A DNA stretch of 26,811 bases from NCBI GenBank assembly GCA_022713905.1, contig JAIHTM010000007.1, forward strand, positions 1-26,811, written 5' to 3'. Origin of the DNA: Collinsella sp. (lineage in GTDB: Bacteria; Actinomycetota; Coriobacteriia; Coriobacteriales; Coriobacteriaceae). Below, piece after piece: positions 12,820 to 21,140 of this stretch; the stretch's first letter is position 1; each line of letters opens with the position of its first letter. The translations under genes and the position numbers were made by a program. Below the pieces are notes generated by a model, which was given only the letters and a program-made list of their open reading frames with translations, was not told the origin of the DNA and did no database searches.

Positions 12820-15570
12820 TTAGGCGGAACGCTTGGCCTCGAGCTTGGCCTGAGCTGCAGCCAGGCGTGCGAGGGGCACGCGGTAGGGCGAGCAGGACAC
12901 GTAGTCCACGTCGGCCACGTTAAACAGGCCCTTGATGGACTTGGGGTCGCCACCGTGCTCACCGCACACGCCAAAGTGCATGTCGGGGTTGGTGGCGCGG
13001 CCCTTCTCGACGGCCAAGCGCACCAGTTCGAGTACCGCCGTGTCGATGGTCTCGAAGGGATTGTCCTTCAAGATCTTCTTATGCATGTACAGCGGGATGA
13101 ACTTAGCCTCGGCGTCGTCACGCGAGAAACCGAAGGTCGTCTGGGTGAGGTCGTTGGTGCCAAAGCAGAAGAAGTCTGCGTGATGGGCGATCTCGTCGGC
13201 GACCATGCAGGCGCGCGGCAGCTCGAGCATCGTGCCCACGGGAATATTGAGCTCGACGCCCTCTTCGTCGGAAACCTCTGCGATCACGCGCTCGATAACC
13301 TCGCGGGTCTGGACATGCTCGGCCGTAATGGAAACGAGCGGGACCATAATCTCGGGGCGCGGGTCGACACCCTCCTTGATAAGGCGGGCAGCAGCCGTGG
13401 CGACGGCGCGAACCTGCATGAGCGGCAGATCGCCAAAGACGACGGACAGGCGCACGCCCCGTAGGCCGAGCATGGGGTTGGACTCGACCATGCCGTCGAT
13501 ACGACGCAGGCGGGCGCGCAGGACGGCAAGCTCTTCCTCGCTGGCGCCAGCGGCTTCCTTCTTGGTGATGGCGACCTCAAGCTCGCGAGGATTATCCAGG
13601 AACTCATGAAGCGGCGGATCGAGCAGGCGAACGACCACATCGCGACCGGACATGGTCTTAAACATCGCCAGGAAGTCCTCGGTCTGAACCTTGAGCAGGT
13701 CGGCCAGGGCCTGCTGCTTCACGGCCTCATCGTCAGAAAGGATAAAGCTCTGGATGATGTTCTTGCGATCGCCCAGGAACATGTGCTCGGTGCGGCACAG
13801 GCCAATAGCCTCGGCGCCAAACTCGAGTGCGAGCGCGGCGTCCTCGGGGTTATCGGCATTAACGCGCACGTGGTTGGCGTGGCCACCGGTCTCATCCAGA
13901 CGAATCTCGTCGGCCCAGGACAGGATAGTGTCCAGATCGCCGGTGAGCTCGGCCGAAACCAGGTCAACGGCACCGTCGACGACGATGCCCTGGGTGCCGT
14001 CGATGGAGATGACATCGCCCTCGTGCAGCACGCGGTCACTGCCCTCGATGCGCACGACCTTCTCGGCGGCATCGATATGGAAGCGCTCGACACCGCAGAC
14101 GCAGGGCGTACCCATGCCGCGGGCGATAACGGCGGCGTGGCTCGTCTTGCCACCATGGCTCGTCAGGATGCCCTCGGCGGCAACCATGCCCTTCAGGTCG
14201 TCGGGGTTGGTCTCCCAGCGGACCAGGATGACCTTGTGGCCTTCGGCGGAACGCGCGACGGCGTCATCGCTCGAGAACACGACCTCACCCACGGCGGCAC
14301 CAGGGCTGGCATTAAGGCCGCATGCGAGCGCCTCATACTTCTTGGAGGAATCAAACTGCGGATGCAGGAGCTGGTCGAGCTGTGCAGGGTCGATGCGGCT
14401 CACAGCCTCCTCACGGGTGATCAGTCCCTCCTCGACCATCTCGATGGCAATGCGCAGGGCCGCGGTGGCGGTACGCTTGCCCACGCGGGTCTGGAGCATC
14501 CAGAGCTTGCCCTGCTCGATGGTGAACTCGATGTCGCACATGTCGCGATAGTGATCCTCGAGCGTCAGGAAGACGCGCTCGAGCTCCTCGCCGGCGGACT
14601 CGAGGCCCGGAGTGGTCTTGAGGTCGGCGATGGGCTCGGTATTGCGGATGCCAGCGACAACGTCCTCGCCCTGGGCGTTAACCAGAAAGTCGCCGTAGAA
14701 CTCCTTGGTACCGTCGGCCGGATTACGCGTGAAGGCGACGCCGGTCGCGGAGGTCTCGCCCTTGTTGCCAAAGGCCATGGCCTGAACGTTGACGGCAGTA
14801 CCAAGCTCGTCGGAGATGCCGTGCTGCTTGCGGTAGATGCAGGCGCGCTCGTTCATCCAACTGCCAAAGACGGCCTGGATGGCAAGGCGCAGCTGGAGCT
14901 CCGGGTCGTGCGGGAAGATGGGCTTGCCATCGACGACCTCGAGCTCGGGATACAGGGCAGCCTCGACGTTATCGGAGAAGATGCCCTTGAAGGTCTCGAC
15001 GAGCTCCTGCAGGTCCTCGGCCGAAAGCTCAGAGTCCACACGGACGCCGGCAACCAGACGGGCCTGGGTCAGGGCGTTCTCGAACAGGTCGGCGTCGACG
15101 CCCATGACGACGTTGGAGAACATCTGGATAAAGCGGCGGTAGCTGTCCCAGGCAAAGCGCGGGTTTTGCGTCTGGGCGATGAGTCCCTGGACGGAATCGT
15201 CGTTGAGGCCCAGGTTGAGGACCGTGTCCATCATGCCGGGCATGGAGAACGGTGCGCCCGAGCGCACCGACACGAGCAGCGGGTCACAGGCGTCGCCGAG
15301 CTTTTTGCCGCAGCGGGCCTCAAGGTCGGCCTCGGCGGCAACGATCTCGTCGAGTGCGCCCTCGGGCCAAACATTGCCGGCACCGGAGTACTCAACGCAG
15401 GTCTGGCAGGTAATGGTAAAGCCACCGGGGACCGGCAGGCCGATACGGCTCATCTCAGCAAGGTTAGCGCCCTTGCCGCCAAGCACAAAGTTCATGGACT
15501 TATCGCCCTCGGTGACACAAGTGCCCTGGGCATCGGTTCCAAAACGGTAAACCCTCTTGCAATCGCTCAC
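12820..15570 (-). CDS. ppdK: Pyruvate, phosphate dikinase
   Basis: PpdK reversibly interconverts pyruvate, ATP and phosphate with phosphoenolpyruvate, AMP and pyrophosphate, and serves glycolysis or gluconeogenesis in anaerobes. The protein has 916 residues, a little longer than the usual 870-900. The N-terminal ATP-grasp domain includes FVLGGKGANLAEMSRIGLPV and VSVRSGAPFSMPGMMDTVLN. The central phosphohistidine domain has GGKTSHAAVIARGMGTP with His478, and the C-terminal PEP-binding barrel has FGVCGEHGGDP with Cys869. All three match the active enzyme. The start is GTG with an AGGGG site 7 bases upstream; a 6-codon reading frame (15587-15567) ends over it. The regulator gene ppsR lies directly upstream, and ppdK has an AT-rich upstream region with possible control sites. 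Confidence 0.97.
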   Translation of the reverse strand: MSDCKRVYRFGTDAQGTCVTEGDKSMNFVLGGKGANLAEMSRIGLPVPGGFTITCQTCVEYSGAGNVWPEGALDEIVAAEADLEARCGKKLGDACDPLLVSVRSGAPFSMPGMMDTVLNLGLNDDSVQGLIAQTQNPRFAWDSYRRFIQMFSNVVMGVDADLFENALTQARLVAGVRVDSELSAEDLQELVETFKGIFSDNVEAALYPELEVVDGKPIFPHDPELQLRLAIQAVFGSWMNERACIYRKQHGISDELGTAVNVQAMAFGNKGETSATGVAFTRNPADGTKEFYGDFLVNAQGEDVVAGIRNTEPIADLKTTPGLESAGEELERVFLTLEDHYRDMCDIEFTIEQGKLWMLQTRVGKRTATAALRIAIEMVEEGLITREEAVSRIDPAQLDQLLHPQFDSSKKYEALACGLNASPGAAVGEVVFSSDDAVARSAEGHKVILVRWETNPDDLKGMVAAEGILTSHGGKTSHAAVIARGMGTPCVCGVERFHIDAAEKVVRIEGSDRVLHEGDVISIDGTQGIVVDGAVDLVSAELTGDLDTILSWADEIRLDETGGHANHVRVNADNPEDAALALEFGAEAIGLCRTEHMFLGDRKNIIQSFILSDDEAVKQQALADLLKVQTEDFLAMFKTMSGRDVVVRLLDPPLHEFLDNPRELEVAITKKEAAGASEEELAVLRARLRRIDGMVESNPMLGLRGVRLSVVFGDLPLMQVRAVATAAARLIKEGVDPRPEIMVPLVSITAEHVQTREVIERVIAEVSDEEGVELNIPVGTMLELPRACMVADEIAHHADFFCFGTNDLTQTTFGFSRDDAEAKFIPLYMHKKILKDNPFETIDTAVLELVRLAVEKGRATNPDMHFGVCGEHGGDPKSIKGLFNVADVDYVSCSPYRVPLARLAAAQAKLEAKRSA

Positions 15571-15586
15571 GATACTTCCCCTTCCA

Positions 15587-15600
15587 TGCGCTCTCGCGCA
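15587..15600 (-). other. GNRA-loop hairpin just upstream of ppdK
   Basis: On the transcript TGCGC-GAGA-GCGCA forms a 5-base stem with a GAGA tetraloop, 16 bases before the ppdK GTG. An almost identical hairpin precedes ppsR at 16714-16727. Confidence 0.55.
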
Positions 15601-15645
15601 CGACCGTGGTAACGAATCGACCCACCGGGTGCGGGCCGTGAGGGA

Positions 15646-15651
15646 ACTATA
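15646..15651 (-). promoter_or_regulatory. Candidate -10 box for ppdK
   Basis: TATAGT on the minus strand would start a transcript near 15639, giving a leader of about 69 bases. No convincing -35 box lies 16-18 bases upstream, which would be compatible with an activator-dependent promoter. A phased set of GNTAAA repeats lies further upstream at 15693-15731. Confidence 0.35.
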
Positions 15652-15692
15652 CGGCGGGTTTTAGGCAAGGTTGAGCAGAGGACGCGAGGTTT

Positions 15693-15740
15693 GTTAAACG
15701 TGCTAAAACTGGCGGTAAACGGTAGGTAAAGGTGGTTACC
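15693..15740. repeat. Phased GNTAAA repeats upstream of ppdK
   Basis: Read on the plus strand, gttaaac (15693), gctaaaa (15702), ggtaaac (15714) and ggtaaag (15725) start 9, 12 and 11 bases apart, roughly one helical turn each, and ggttacc follows at 15734. They lie about 45-100 bases upstream of the candidate ppdK -10 box. Direct observation; a role as regulator binding sites is inference. Confidence 0.4.
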
Positions 15741-15789
15741 TTATGAAGATACCACTGCAAGAAATTAGCAGGTCAGAAGTATCGGAAAC

Positions 15790-15807
15790 TGCTAAAACGC
15801 TTTAGCA
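15790..15807 (-). terminator. Weak AT-rich hairpin after ppsR, possible terminator
   Basis: A 7-base stem TGCTAAA with TTTAGCA (15807-15801 with 15796-15790) and a 4-base loop lies 17 bases after the ppsR stop. The run of T is before rather than after the stem on the minus strand, so it may be only a weak terminator or a stabilising 3' structure. Confidence 0.35.
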
Positions 15808-15824
15808 AAAAGACTACTCAGCGA

Positions 15825-16700
15825 TTACTGTTGTTGCGCGCGGCGGGCAGCTCGGCGGTCCCTTGCTTCTTGGATCTCCTCAAGGTGCGCGACGATCTCG
15901 GAGGCACTCTCCTCGATCGCCTTGCCGTCGGTGCGCACCACAAAGCAGCCCAGACGCTTCATGAGGGCACGGGCTTCCTCGAGCTCACTGCGAACGCTCT
16001 CGGGCTCGGCATAGGAACCGGCAACGGCGCGGGCGTAGTCATCGCCCAGGCGACTATCACGGATTTCGGAAATCACGTCGACGGTCGAAATCAGGCCGAA
16101 CAGGCGCATCGGGTCAACTTCGTAAATCGATTTGGGCGGTTCCATACCGTGCGCCAGCGGAACGTTGGCGACCTTATAGCCCTGATAGGCAAGATACATC
16201 GACAGTGGTGTCTTAGACGTGCGAGACACGCCCAACAGCACGATATCGGCACCCGATAGATCGTCGCAGCCGCGCCCGTCATCGTGCTCGACAAAATACT
16301 CCATGGCCTCGATACGATGGAAGTAGCGGTCGTCCGTCTTATGAATCACACCCGCCACGCCCTTGGGCGCAACGCCGATGAGCGAAGACAGCACGGCAAG
16401 CGTAGGGCCGATCAGGTCAACCGAACGGATATGCAGCATGCCCAAATAGTCGAGCACACGGGCCCGAAGCGACGGGTCGACGATGGTGTGAAACACGGCG
16501 ATATCGCGATGGTCCGCATCCACGCGCGGACCGACAAACGACTCGACCTGCTCCACCGAGGTCACCTTGGGCAGGCGCAAAACACGAAAAGCCCCTTCAT
16601 CAAATTGCCCGGACGCCGCAAGCACCACCTCGCAAGCGGTATCTCCGAGCGAGTCGGAGATAACGATAACGGTGGGACGAGCGGTGACCGGGCAATCCAT
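15825..16700 (-). CDS. ppsR: Pyruvate, phosphate dikinase regulatory protein (ADP-dependent kinase/pyrophosphorylase)
   Basis: Members of this family (DUF299, the same family as Bacillus YqfL and plant RP1) inactivate pyruvate phosphate dikinase by ADP-dependent threonine phosphorylation and reactivate it by phosphorolysis. The protein has 291 residues. Visible motifs are VIVISDSLGDTACEV at the N-terminus, FHTIVDPSLRARV, the loop LLGVSRTSKTPLSMYLAYQG and the substrate block VPLAHGMEPPKSIYEVD. The ATG has GGAG 6 bases upstream. The target enzyme, PpdK, is the next gene, where the likely target is the Thr next to His478 (KTSHA). It follows glyS by 34 bases, containing one small hairpin, so it may be cotranscribed with glyQS. 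The alternative target, PEP synthase, is less likely because ppdK is adjacent. Confidence 0.94.
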   Translation of the reverse strand: MDCPVTARPTVIVISDSLGDTACEVVLAASGQFDEGAFRVLRLPKVTSVEQVESFVGPRVDADHRDIAVFHTIVDPSLRARVLDYLGMLHIRSVDLIGPTLAVLSSLIGVAPKGVAGVIHKTDDRYFHRIEAMEYFVEHDDGRGCDDLSGADIVLLGVSRTSKTPLSMYLAYQGYKVANVPLAHGMEPPKSIYEVDPMRLFGLISTVDVISEIRDSRLGDDYARAVAGSYAEPESVRSELEEARALMKRLGCFVVRTDGKAIEESASEIVAHLEEIQEARDRRAARRAQQQ

Positions 16701-16713
16701 GCGGGGCTCCTTT

Positions 16714-16727
16714 TGCGCTTACGCGCA
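16714..16727 (-). other. GNRA-loop hairpin just upstream of ppsR
   Basis: On the transcript TGCGC-GTAA-GCGCA forms a 5-base stem with a GTAA tetraloop directly before the AAAGGAG ribosome binding site of ppsR. It has the same stem as the hairpin before ppdK at 15587-15600, and 12 of 14 bases are identical. Confidence 0.55.
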
Positions 16728-16734
16728 GGCTGGC

Positions 16735-18831
16735 TTACTTTTTGCGGGCAAGCTCACCGATGTTGGCAATGCCAGAGAAAACGGCCTCGAAGCGGTTGAG
16801 CAGCTTAAGGCGATTATCGCGGAGCTGCTCGTCCTTGTCCATGACCATAACCTCATCGAAGAAACGGTCAATGGGCGCGCGCAGGGCGGCGAGGGCGGCA
16901 AATGCGGCCGGGTAGTCCTCGGCAGCAAGGGCGGCATCGACAGCAGTCTGAGCAGCCTCGGAAGCATCGGCAAGCGCGAGCTCGGCCTCGCCCATCAGGC
17001 TGCGGTCGTACTCCGCGCCCAGCTCGGGCTTGGAGATATGCGCGGCACGGGCATAGGCCGTAGCCAGGTTGTCAAAGGTCTCGGCATCGTTCTTGCGGGC
17101 CTCGTCGAGGGCGGCGCAGCGGTCGAAGAAGACGGACGGGGCGATGATGTGCACCGCAGAGACGGCGGCAACGGTATCGGCCGGGATCTTTTCGTCGCGG
17201 GCCATGCTCACCAGGCGGCCATGGAAGAAGTCGCGAACCTGCTGGGCGACCTCGGCGGCGTCGAACTCAATGCCCTGCTCGCTATAGAGCTCGAGAGCGA
17301 AGTCGATGAGCGACGTGGGGTCGATCGGCAGACGGTCGCGCAGGATGTTGATGATGCCGATAGCGGCACGACGCAGCGCGTAGGGGTCGGAGGAGCCGGT
17401 CGGGGGCTCGCCGATGGCAAAGATACCGGCGATGGTATCGAGCTTGTCGGCGCAGGCCACGATGCAGCCAGCGGTGCCCTCGGGTAGCTCGTCACCGGCA
17501 AAGCGGGGACGATAGTGATCGCGAATAGCATGAGCGACCTCGTCGTTCTCCCCCATCGCGGTGGCGTAGTAACCGCCCATCACGCCCTGCTGGCTCGTGA
17601 ACTCGACGACGGCGTTGGACACCAGGTCTGCCTTGCACAGGTGCGCGGCGCGAGCAGCATCGGCGGCCAAGTGAGCACCCAGGTGAGCCTCACGGGCAAT
17701 AGCGAGCGCGAGCTGCTCAATACGCTCGGATTTGGCGAGCACGCTGCCGAGCTTCTCCTGGAAGGCGACCTTGGCCAGACGCTCACGGAACTCGTCGAGG
17801 GAGATCTTCAGGTCTTCCTCGTAGAAGAACTTGGCGTCGTCCAGACGGGCGCGCACGACGCGCTCGTTACCGTCGATCACGCGCTCGGCATTCTCGGGCT
17901 TGCTGTTGGAAACGACCACGAACTCACGCGTGAGCCTGCCCTCGCCGTCATAGATCGGGAAGTAGCGCTGGTTGGTGAGCATGGACTCGCAGATAATCTC
18001 GTGCGGGACCTTGAGGAACTCCTCATCGAAGGTACCGACGAGCACCGTCGGCCACTCGCAGAGGTTAATGACCTCCTCAAAGACCTTCTTGGGCGTGTCG
18101 ACATGGCAGCCGGGACGGGCGGCCTCGACCTCGGCGATACCGGCGAGGATGGCCTCGCGACGGCGCTCGGCGGAAAGCACGCCGGCGTCCTCGAGCACCT
18201 GCTCGTAGACGGCGGGGCTGGCGACCACGTGGTCACCGGGGCCCAGGACGCGATGGCCGCGCGTGGTGTTGCCACTCGTCACGTCGGCAAACGACACAGG
18301 CACGACATCCTCGCCCAGAAGGCAGCAGATCCAGCGGACCGGACGCACGAACGTGGCGTGCTCGTGACCCCAACGCTGAGAGCGGTAGTTGGGCCACTGC
18401 AGGCCGGCGATGGTCTTCTCGCACAGGGCCGTCAGGATCGGGGTAGCCGGGGCAGAAGGGATATTCTTCTCGGCAAAGACGTACTCGCGACCGTCGGTGT
18501 CCTCGCGACGGACCAGCTCCTCGGCAGCCACGCCGCACTTGCGGGCAAAGCCCTGGGCGGCCTTAGTGGCGTTACCGTCGGCGTCGAAGGCGATGTTAGC
18601 CGCGGGGCCACGCTTGACCTCGTGGACCTCATCGGTCGCGGTGGCGACATCGGCAACGAGCGCGGCCAGACGACGCGGGCTCGAGATCACGCGGACCTCG
18701 CCGTGGGCCAGACCGGACTCGTCAAGACCCTTGGCGATCATGGTACCAAGCTGCTTGACGGCATTGTTCAGCGGTGCGGAGGGCATTTCCTCCGTACCGA
18801 TCTCAAACAGGAAATCCTTAGCGTCTGCCAT
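16735..18831 (-). CDS. glyS: Glycyl-tRNA synthetase beta subunit
   Basis: GlyS is the tRNA-binding beta chain of the alpha2-beta2 glycyl-tRNA synthetase. The protein has 698 residues, the normal length. It starts MADAKDFLFEIGTEEMPS, the canonical N-terminus. Other visible blocks are SSPRRLAALV, EFVVVSNSKPENAERVIDGN, GVMGGYYATAMGE and IACADKLDTIAGIFAIGEPP with TGSSDPYALRRAAIG. A DALR-like C-terminal anticodon-binding domain ends the protein. The ATG lies 3 bases after the glyQ stop, so the two subunits are almost certainly translated together. No frameshift is seen. Confidence 0.97.
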   Translation of the reverse strand: MADAKDFLFEIGTEEMPSAPLNNAVKQLGTMIAKGLDESGLAHGEVRVISSPRRLAALVADVATATDEVHEVKRGPAANIAFDADGNATKAAQGFARKCGVAAEELVRREDTDGREYVFAEKNIPSAPATPILTALCEKTIAGLQWPNYRSQRWGHEHATFVRPVRWICCLLGEDVVPVSFADVTSGNTTRGHRVLGPGDHVVASPAVYEQVLEDAGVLSAERRREAILAGIAEVEAARPGCHVDTPKKVFEEVINLCEWPTVLVGTFDEEFLKVPHEIICESMLTNQRYFPIYDGEGRLTREFVVVSNSKPENAERVIDGNERVVRARLDDAKFFYEEDLKISLDEFRERLAKVAFQEKLGSVLAKSERIEQLALAIAREAHLGAHLAADAARAAHLCKADLVSNAVVEFTSQQGVMGGYYATAMGENDEVAHAIRDHYRPRFAGDELPEGTAGCIVACADKLDTIAGIFAIGEPPTGSSDPYALRRAAIGIINILRDRLPIDPTSLIDFALELYSEQGIEFDAAEVAQQVRDFFHGRLVSMARDEKIPADTVAAVSAVHIIAPSVFFDRCAALDEARKNDAETFDNLATAYARAAHISKPELGAEYDRSLMGEAELALADASEAAQTAVDAALAAEDYPAAFAALAALRAPIDRFFDEVMVMDKDEQLRDNRLKLLNRFEAVFSGIANIGELARKK

Positions 18832-18834
18832 GGC

Positions 18835-19746
18835 TTACGCCACCTCGCCTTCCTGGTCGGCATTCTCGTTGATTCCGGCGACCTCGGCCATATAGGCCTC
18901 GCAGCACGCCTTGGCGACGGCGCGGACGCGCAGGATGTAGTTCGCGCGCTCGACCGCGGACAGCGCACCGCGAGCATCGAGCAGGTTGAAGGCGTGGCTG
19001 CACTTCATGACGCAGTCGTAGGCCGGCAGCGGCAGCTTGCGCTCCAGGCAGGAGTGGCACTCGGCCTCGTAGTCGTCAAACTTCTGACGCATCATCTCGA
19101 CGTTGGCGACCTCAAAGTTGTAGGCGCTGAACTCGCGCTCGTTCTCGAGGAACACGTCACCATAGGTCATGGGCGTGCCGTCGGGCAGGTAGCTCCACAC
19201 CAGGTCGTAGACCGAGTTGACGCCCTGGGCGTACATGGCGATACGCTCCAGGCCATAGGTGATCTCGACGGGCACGGGGTCGACCTCGATGCCGCCCACC
19301 TGCTGGAAGTACGTAAACTGCGTGACCTCCATGCCGTTGAGCCAGACCTCCCAGCCAAGGCCCCAGGCGCCAAGGGTCGGGCTCTCCCAGTCGTCCTCGA
19401 CAAAGCGGACGTCATGGTCGTTGGGGTCCAGGCCGATAGCGGCAAGAGACCCCAGGTAAAGCTCCTGGGCGTTTACCGGCGACGGCTTAATGAGCACCTG
19501 GAACTGATAGTAGTGCTGCATGCGGTTGGGGTTTTCGCCGTAGCGGCCGTCGGCAGGACGGCGGCAGGGCTGCGCATAGCAGGTGCGCCACTCGGCGGGA
19601 CCGAGCGAGCGCAGCGTGGTCGCGGTATGGAAGGTACCGGCACCGACCTCGGAGTCATAGGGCTGCATAATGACGCAGCCCTGCTCGCCCCAGTACTGCT
19701 GGAGGCGCAGGATGATGTCTTGGAAGGAAAGCGATGAAGCGTTCAT
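18835..19746 (-). CDS. glyQ: Glycyl-tRNA synthetase alpha subunit
   Basis: GlyQ is the catalytic chain that activates glycine. At 303 residues it has the usual size. It begins MNASSLSFQDIILRLQQYWG and continues with GCVIMQPYDSEVGAGTF, RTCYAQPCRRPADGRYGENP and NRMQHYYQFQVLIKP, all hallmark alpha-chain blocks. It lies 59 bases after lepB. The spacer has a TATAGT hexamer (19798-19793, minus strand) that could be a -10 box, but no -35 and no terminator, so glyQS may be partly served by the upstream rpsP transcript. No T-box-like leader fits in this space, unlike many Bacillota glyQS operons. Confidence 0.97.
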   Translation of the reverse strand: MNASSLSFQDIILRLQQYWGEQGCVIMQPYDSEVGAGTFHTATTLRSLGPAEWRTCYAQPCRRPADGRYGENPNRMQHYYQFQVLIKPSPVNAQELYLGSLAAIGLDPNDHDVRFVEDDWESPTLGAWGLGWEVWLNGMEVTQFTYFQQVGGIEVDPVPVEITYGLERIAMYAQGVNSVYDLVWSYLPDGTPMTYGDVFLENEREFSAYNFEVANVEMMRQKFDDYEAECHSCLERKLPLPAYDCVMKCSHAFNLLDARGALSAVERANYILRVRAVAKACCEAYMAEVAGINENADQEGEVA

Positions 19747-19805
19747 GCCTCTAATATCCCCTCGTCGAAACGATTACACGGTTAGGTACTGTACTATAGC
19801 GGTTT

Positions 19806-20369
19806 TTAGTCGATAGCGCCGATGCGGTTGAGCGGCCAGTAGCGCACAAGCGCCACAGCGATCAAATCAGAGCGATCGACGGGACCAAAGTAGCGTGAGT
19901 CGGCAGAGTTTTCGCGGTTGTCGCCCATCACCCACACGCACCCGTCGGGAACCGTGTAGGGATAGCTTACCTGAGCGCCGGGCGCTTGGACCGAAAGCGG
20001 CCAGCTCATGCCCGTCGTATAATCCTCGTCGAGCGCTTGGCCGTCAACGACCACCTTGCCATCCTGCAGGTCGACCGTCTGGCCGGCCGTGGCAATAACA
20101 CGCTTGACAAGAACATCATGCTCGGAGGTGCCATCGGGGTTGTGAAACACCACGATATCGCCCTGCTTGACGGGCTGACCGAGCTCGAGGCTCACCTTTT
20201 GTGCCAGGATCTGGTCGCCAATCTCGATCGTGGACTCCATGGAGCCGGTGGGCACCACAAAGGGCTCGACCACAAACGAGCGAATCAAGAAGGTGGCGAC
20301 CAGTGCGATCGCGATGACCGCGATCCACTCAAAAGCGCCCCTCAACGCGGAATGCTGCGATGGAACCAT
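19806..20369 (-). CDS. lepB: Signal peptidase I
   Basis: LepB removes signal peptides from secreted proteins at the outer face of the cytoplasmic membrane. The protein has 187 residues, the short Gram-positive type. A single membrane helix spans about residues 13-29. The catalytic serine is Ser43 in PTGSMESTI, the general base is Lys89 in VLVKRVIATAGQTVD, and MGDNRENSADSRYFGPV is the conserved C-terminal block. The ATG at 20369 has GAGGA about 6 bases upstream. A GTG two codons earlier overlaps the trmD stop but would have no spacing from that site. The gene lies directly after trmD. Confidence 0.95.
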   Translation of the reverse strand: MVPSQHSALRGAFEWIAVIAIALVATFLIRSFVVEPFVVPTGSMESTIEIGDQILAQKVSLELGQPVKQGDIVVFHNPDGTSEHDVLVKRVIATAGQTVDLQDGKVVVDGQALDEDYTTGMSWPLSVQAPGAQVSYPYTVPDGCVWVMGDNRENSADSRYFGPVDRSDLIAVALVRYWPLNRIGAID

Positions 20370-20371
20370 TC

Positions 20372-21130
20372 TCACTCCTCGCTCTGCGAATACGAAGCGT
20401 CAAGGATCTCTTGCGCGTAAGCGCGCTCCTCGGGCGTCAACCGCGCCGTCTCGATCAGATCGGGACGCCAGCGGCAGGTGCGCTCGATGGCGTTCTTGCG
20501 ACGCCAGGCATCGACCTTGGCGTGATCGCCGCTCACGAGCACCGGCGGCACGCCCTCGCCGTTGAACTCGGCGGGACGGGTGTACTGCGCGTACTCGAGC
20601 AGGCCTCCGTCCTCGGCGGTCGAGAACGACTCGTCCACATTGCTCATCTCGTCGCCCAGGGCGCCGGGAATCAGGCGTACAACGGCATCGGCAACGACCA
20701 TAGCGGGAAGCTCGCCGCCCGTAAGCACGTAGTCGCCGATCGACAGACGCTCATCGGCATACGCATACGCACGCTCGTCGACGCCCTCGTAGCGACTGCA
20801 CACAAACAACAGGCGCTCACTTTTGAGCAGGCGCTCGGCCACATGCTGCGTAAAGGGCTCGCCACAGGGGGTAAAGAACACCACAGTGGGCTTGGGACCC
20901 TCTGCGCTAATGGCCTCGATGGCCTCTGCGATAGGCTCGACCTTCATGAGCATGCCCTGCCCGCCGCCGTACGGCTCGTCATCGACGGTACGATGGCGGT
21001 CGTGCGTCCAGTCGCGCAGGTTATACGCCTTAAAATCAAAAAGGCCGGCCTTGCGGGCGCGGCCCAAGATCGATGTGGACATGACGGGCTCAAACATCTC
21101 GGGAAAGACCGAAAGGGTCTCGATCAGCAT
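20372..21130 (-). CDS. trmD: tRNA (guanine-37-N1)-methyltransferase
   Basis: TrmD methylates G37 next to the anticodon, preventing +1 frameshifts. It is a SPOUT-family enzyme with a trefoil knot and uses S-adenosylmethionine. The protein has 252 residues, the normal length. ETLSVFPEMFEPV begins the protein, then DDEPYGGGQGMLMKVEP. The knot region is LLFVCSRYEGVDERA with SIGDYVLTGGELPAMVVADA, and YTRPAEFNGEGVPPVLVSGDH begins the C-terminal domain. The ATG has GGAGG 5 bases upstream and lies 10 bases after rimM, in the usual rpsP-rimM-trmD order. Confidence 0.97.
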   Translation of the reverse strand: MLIETLSVFPEMFEPVMSTSILGRARKAGLFDFKAYNLRDWTHDRHRTVDDEPYGGGQGMLMKVEPIAEAIEAISAEGPKPTVVFFTPCGEPFTQHVAERLLKSERLLFVCSRYEGVDERAYAYADERLSIGDYVLTGGELPAMVVADAVVRLIPGALGDEMSNVDESFSTAEDGGLLEYAQYTRPAEFNGEGVPPVLVSGDHAKVDAWRRKNAIERTCRWRPDLIETARLTPEERAYAQEILDASYSQSEE

Positions 21131-21140
21131 GTTGTCCTCC

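Noticed and set aside
15567..15587. Six-codon upstream frame whose stop overlaps the ppdK GTG start
   Set aside because: Too short to judge and explained by the GA-rich ribosome binding site; no evidence of translation.
13606..15612. A 668-codon open frame on the plus strand opposite ppdK
   Set aside because: Antisense shadow of a conserved gene; no domain, no ribosome binding site or promoter.
17515..19737. A 740-codon open frame on the plus strand opposite glyS and glyQ
   Set aside because: It lies antisense to two fully conserved genes and its translation resembles no family. Long antisense frames are expected in GC-rich DNA with biased codon use.
19747..19805. T-box riboswitch upstream of glyQS
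   Set aside because: Only 59 bases separate lepB and glyQ, too short for a T-box leader, and no T-box sequence is visible.
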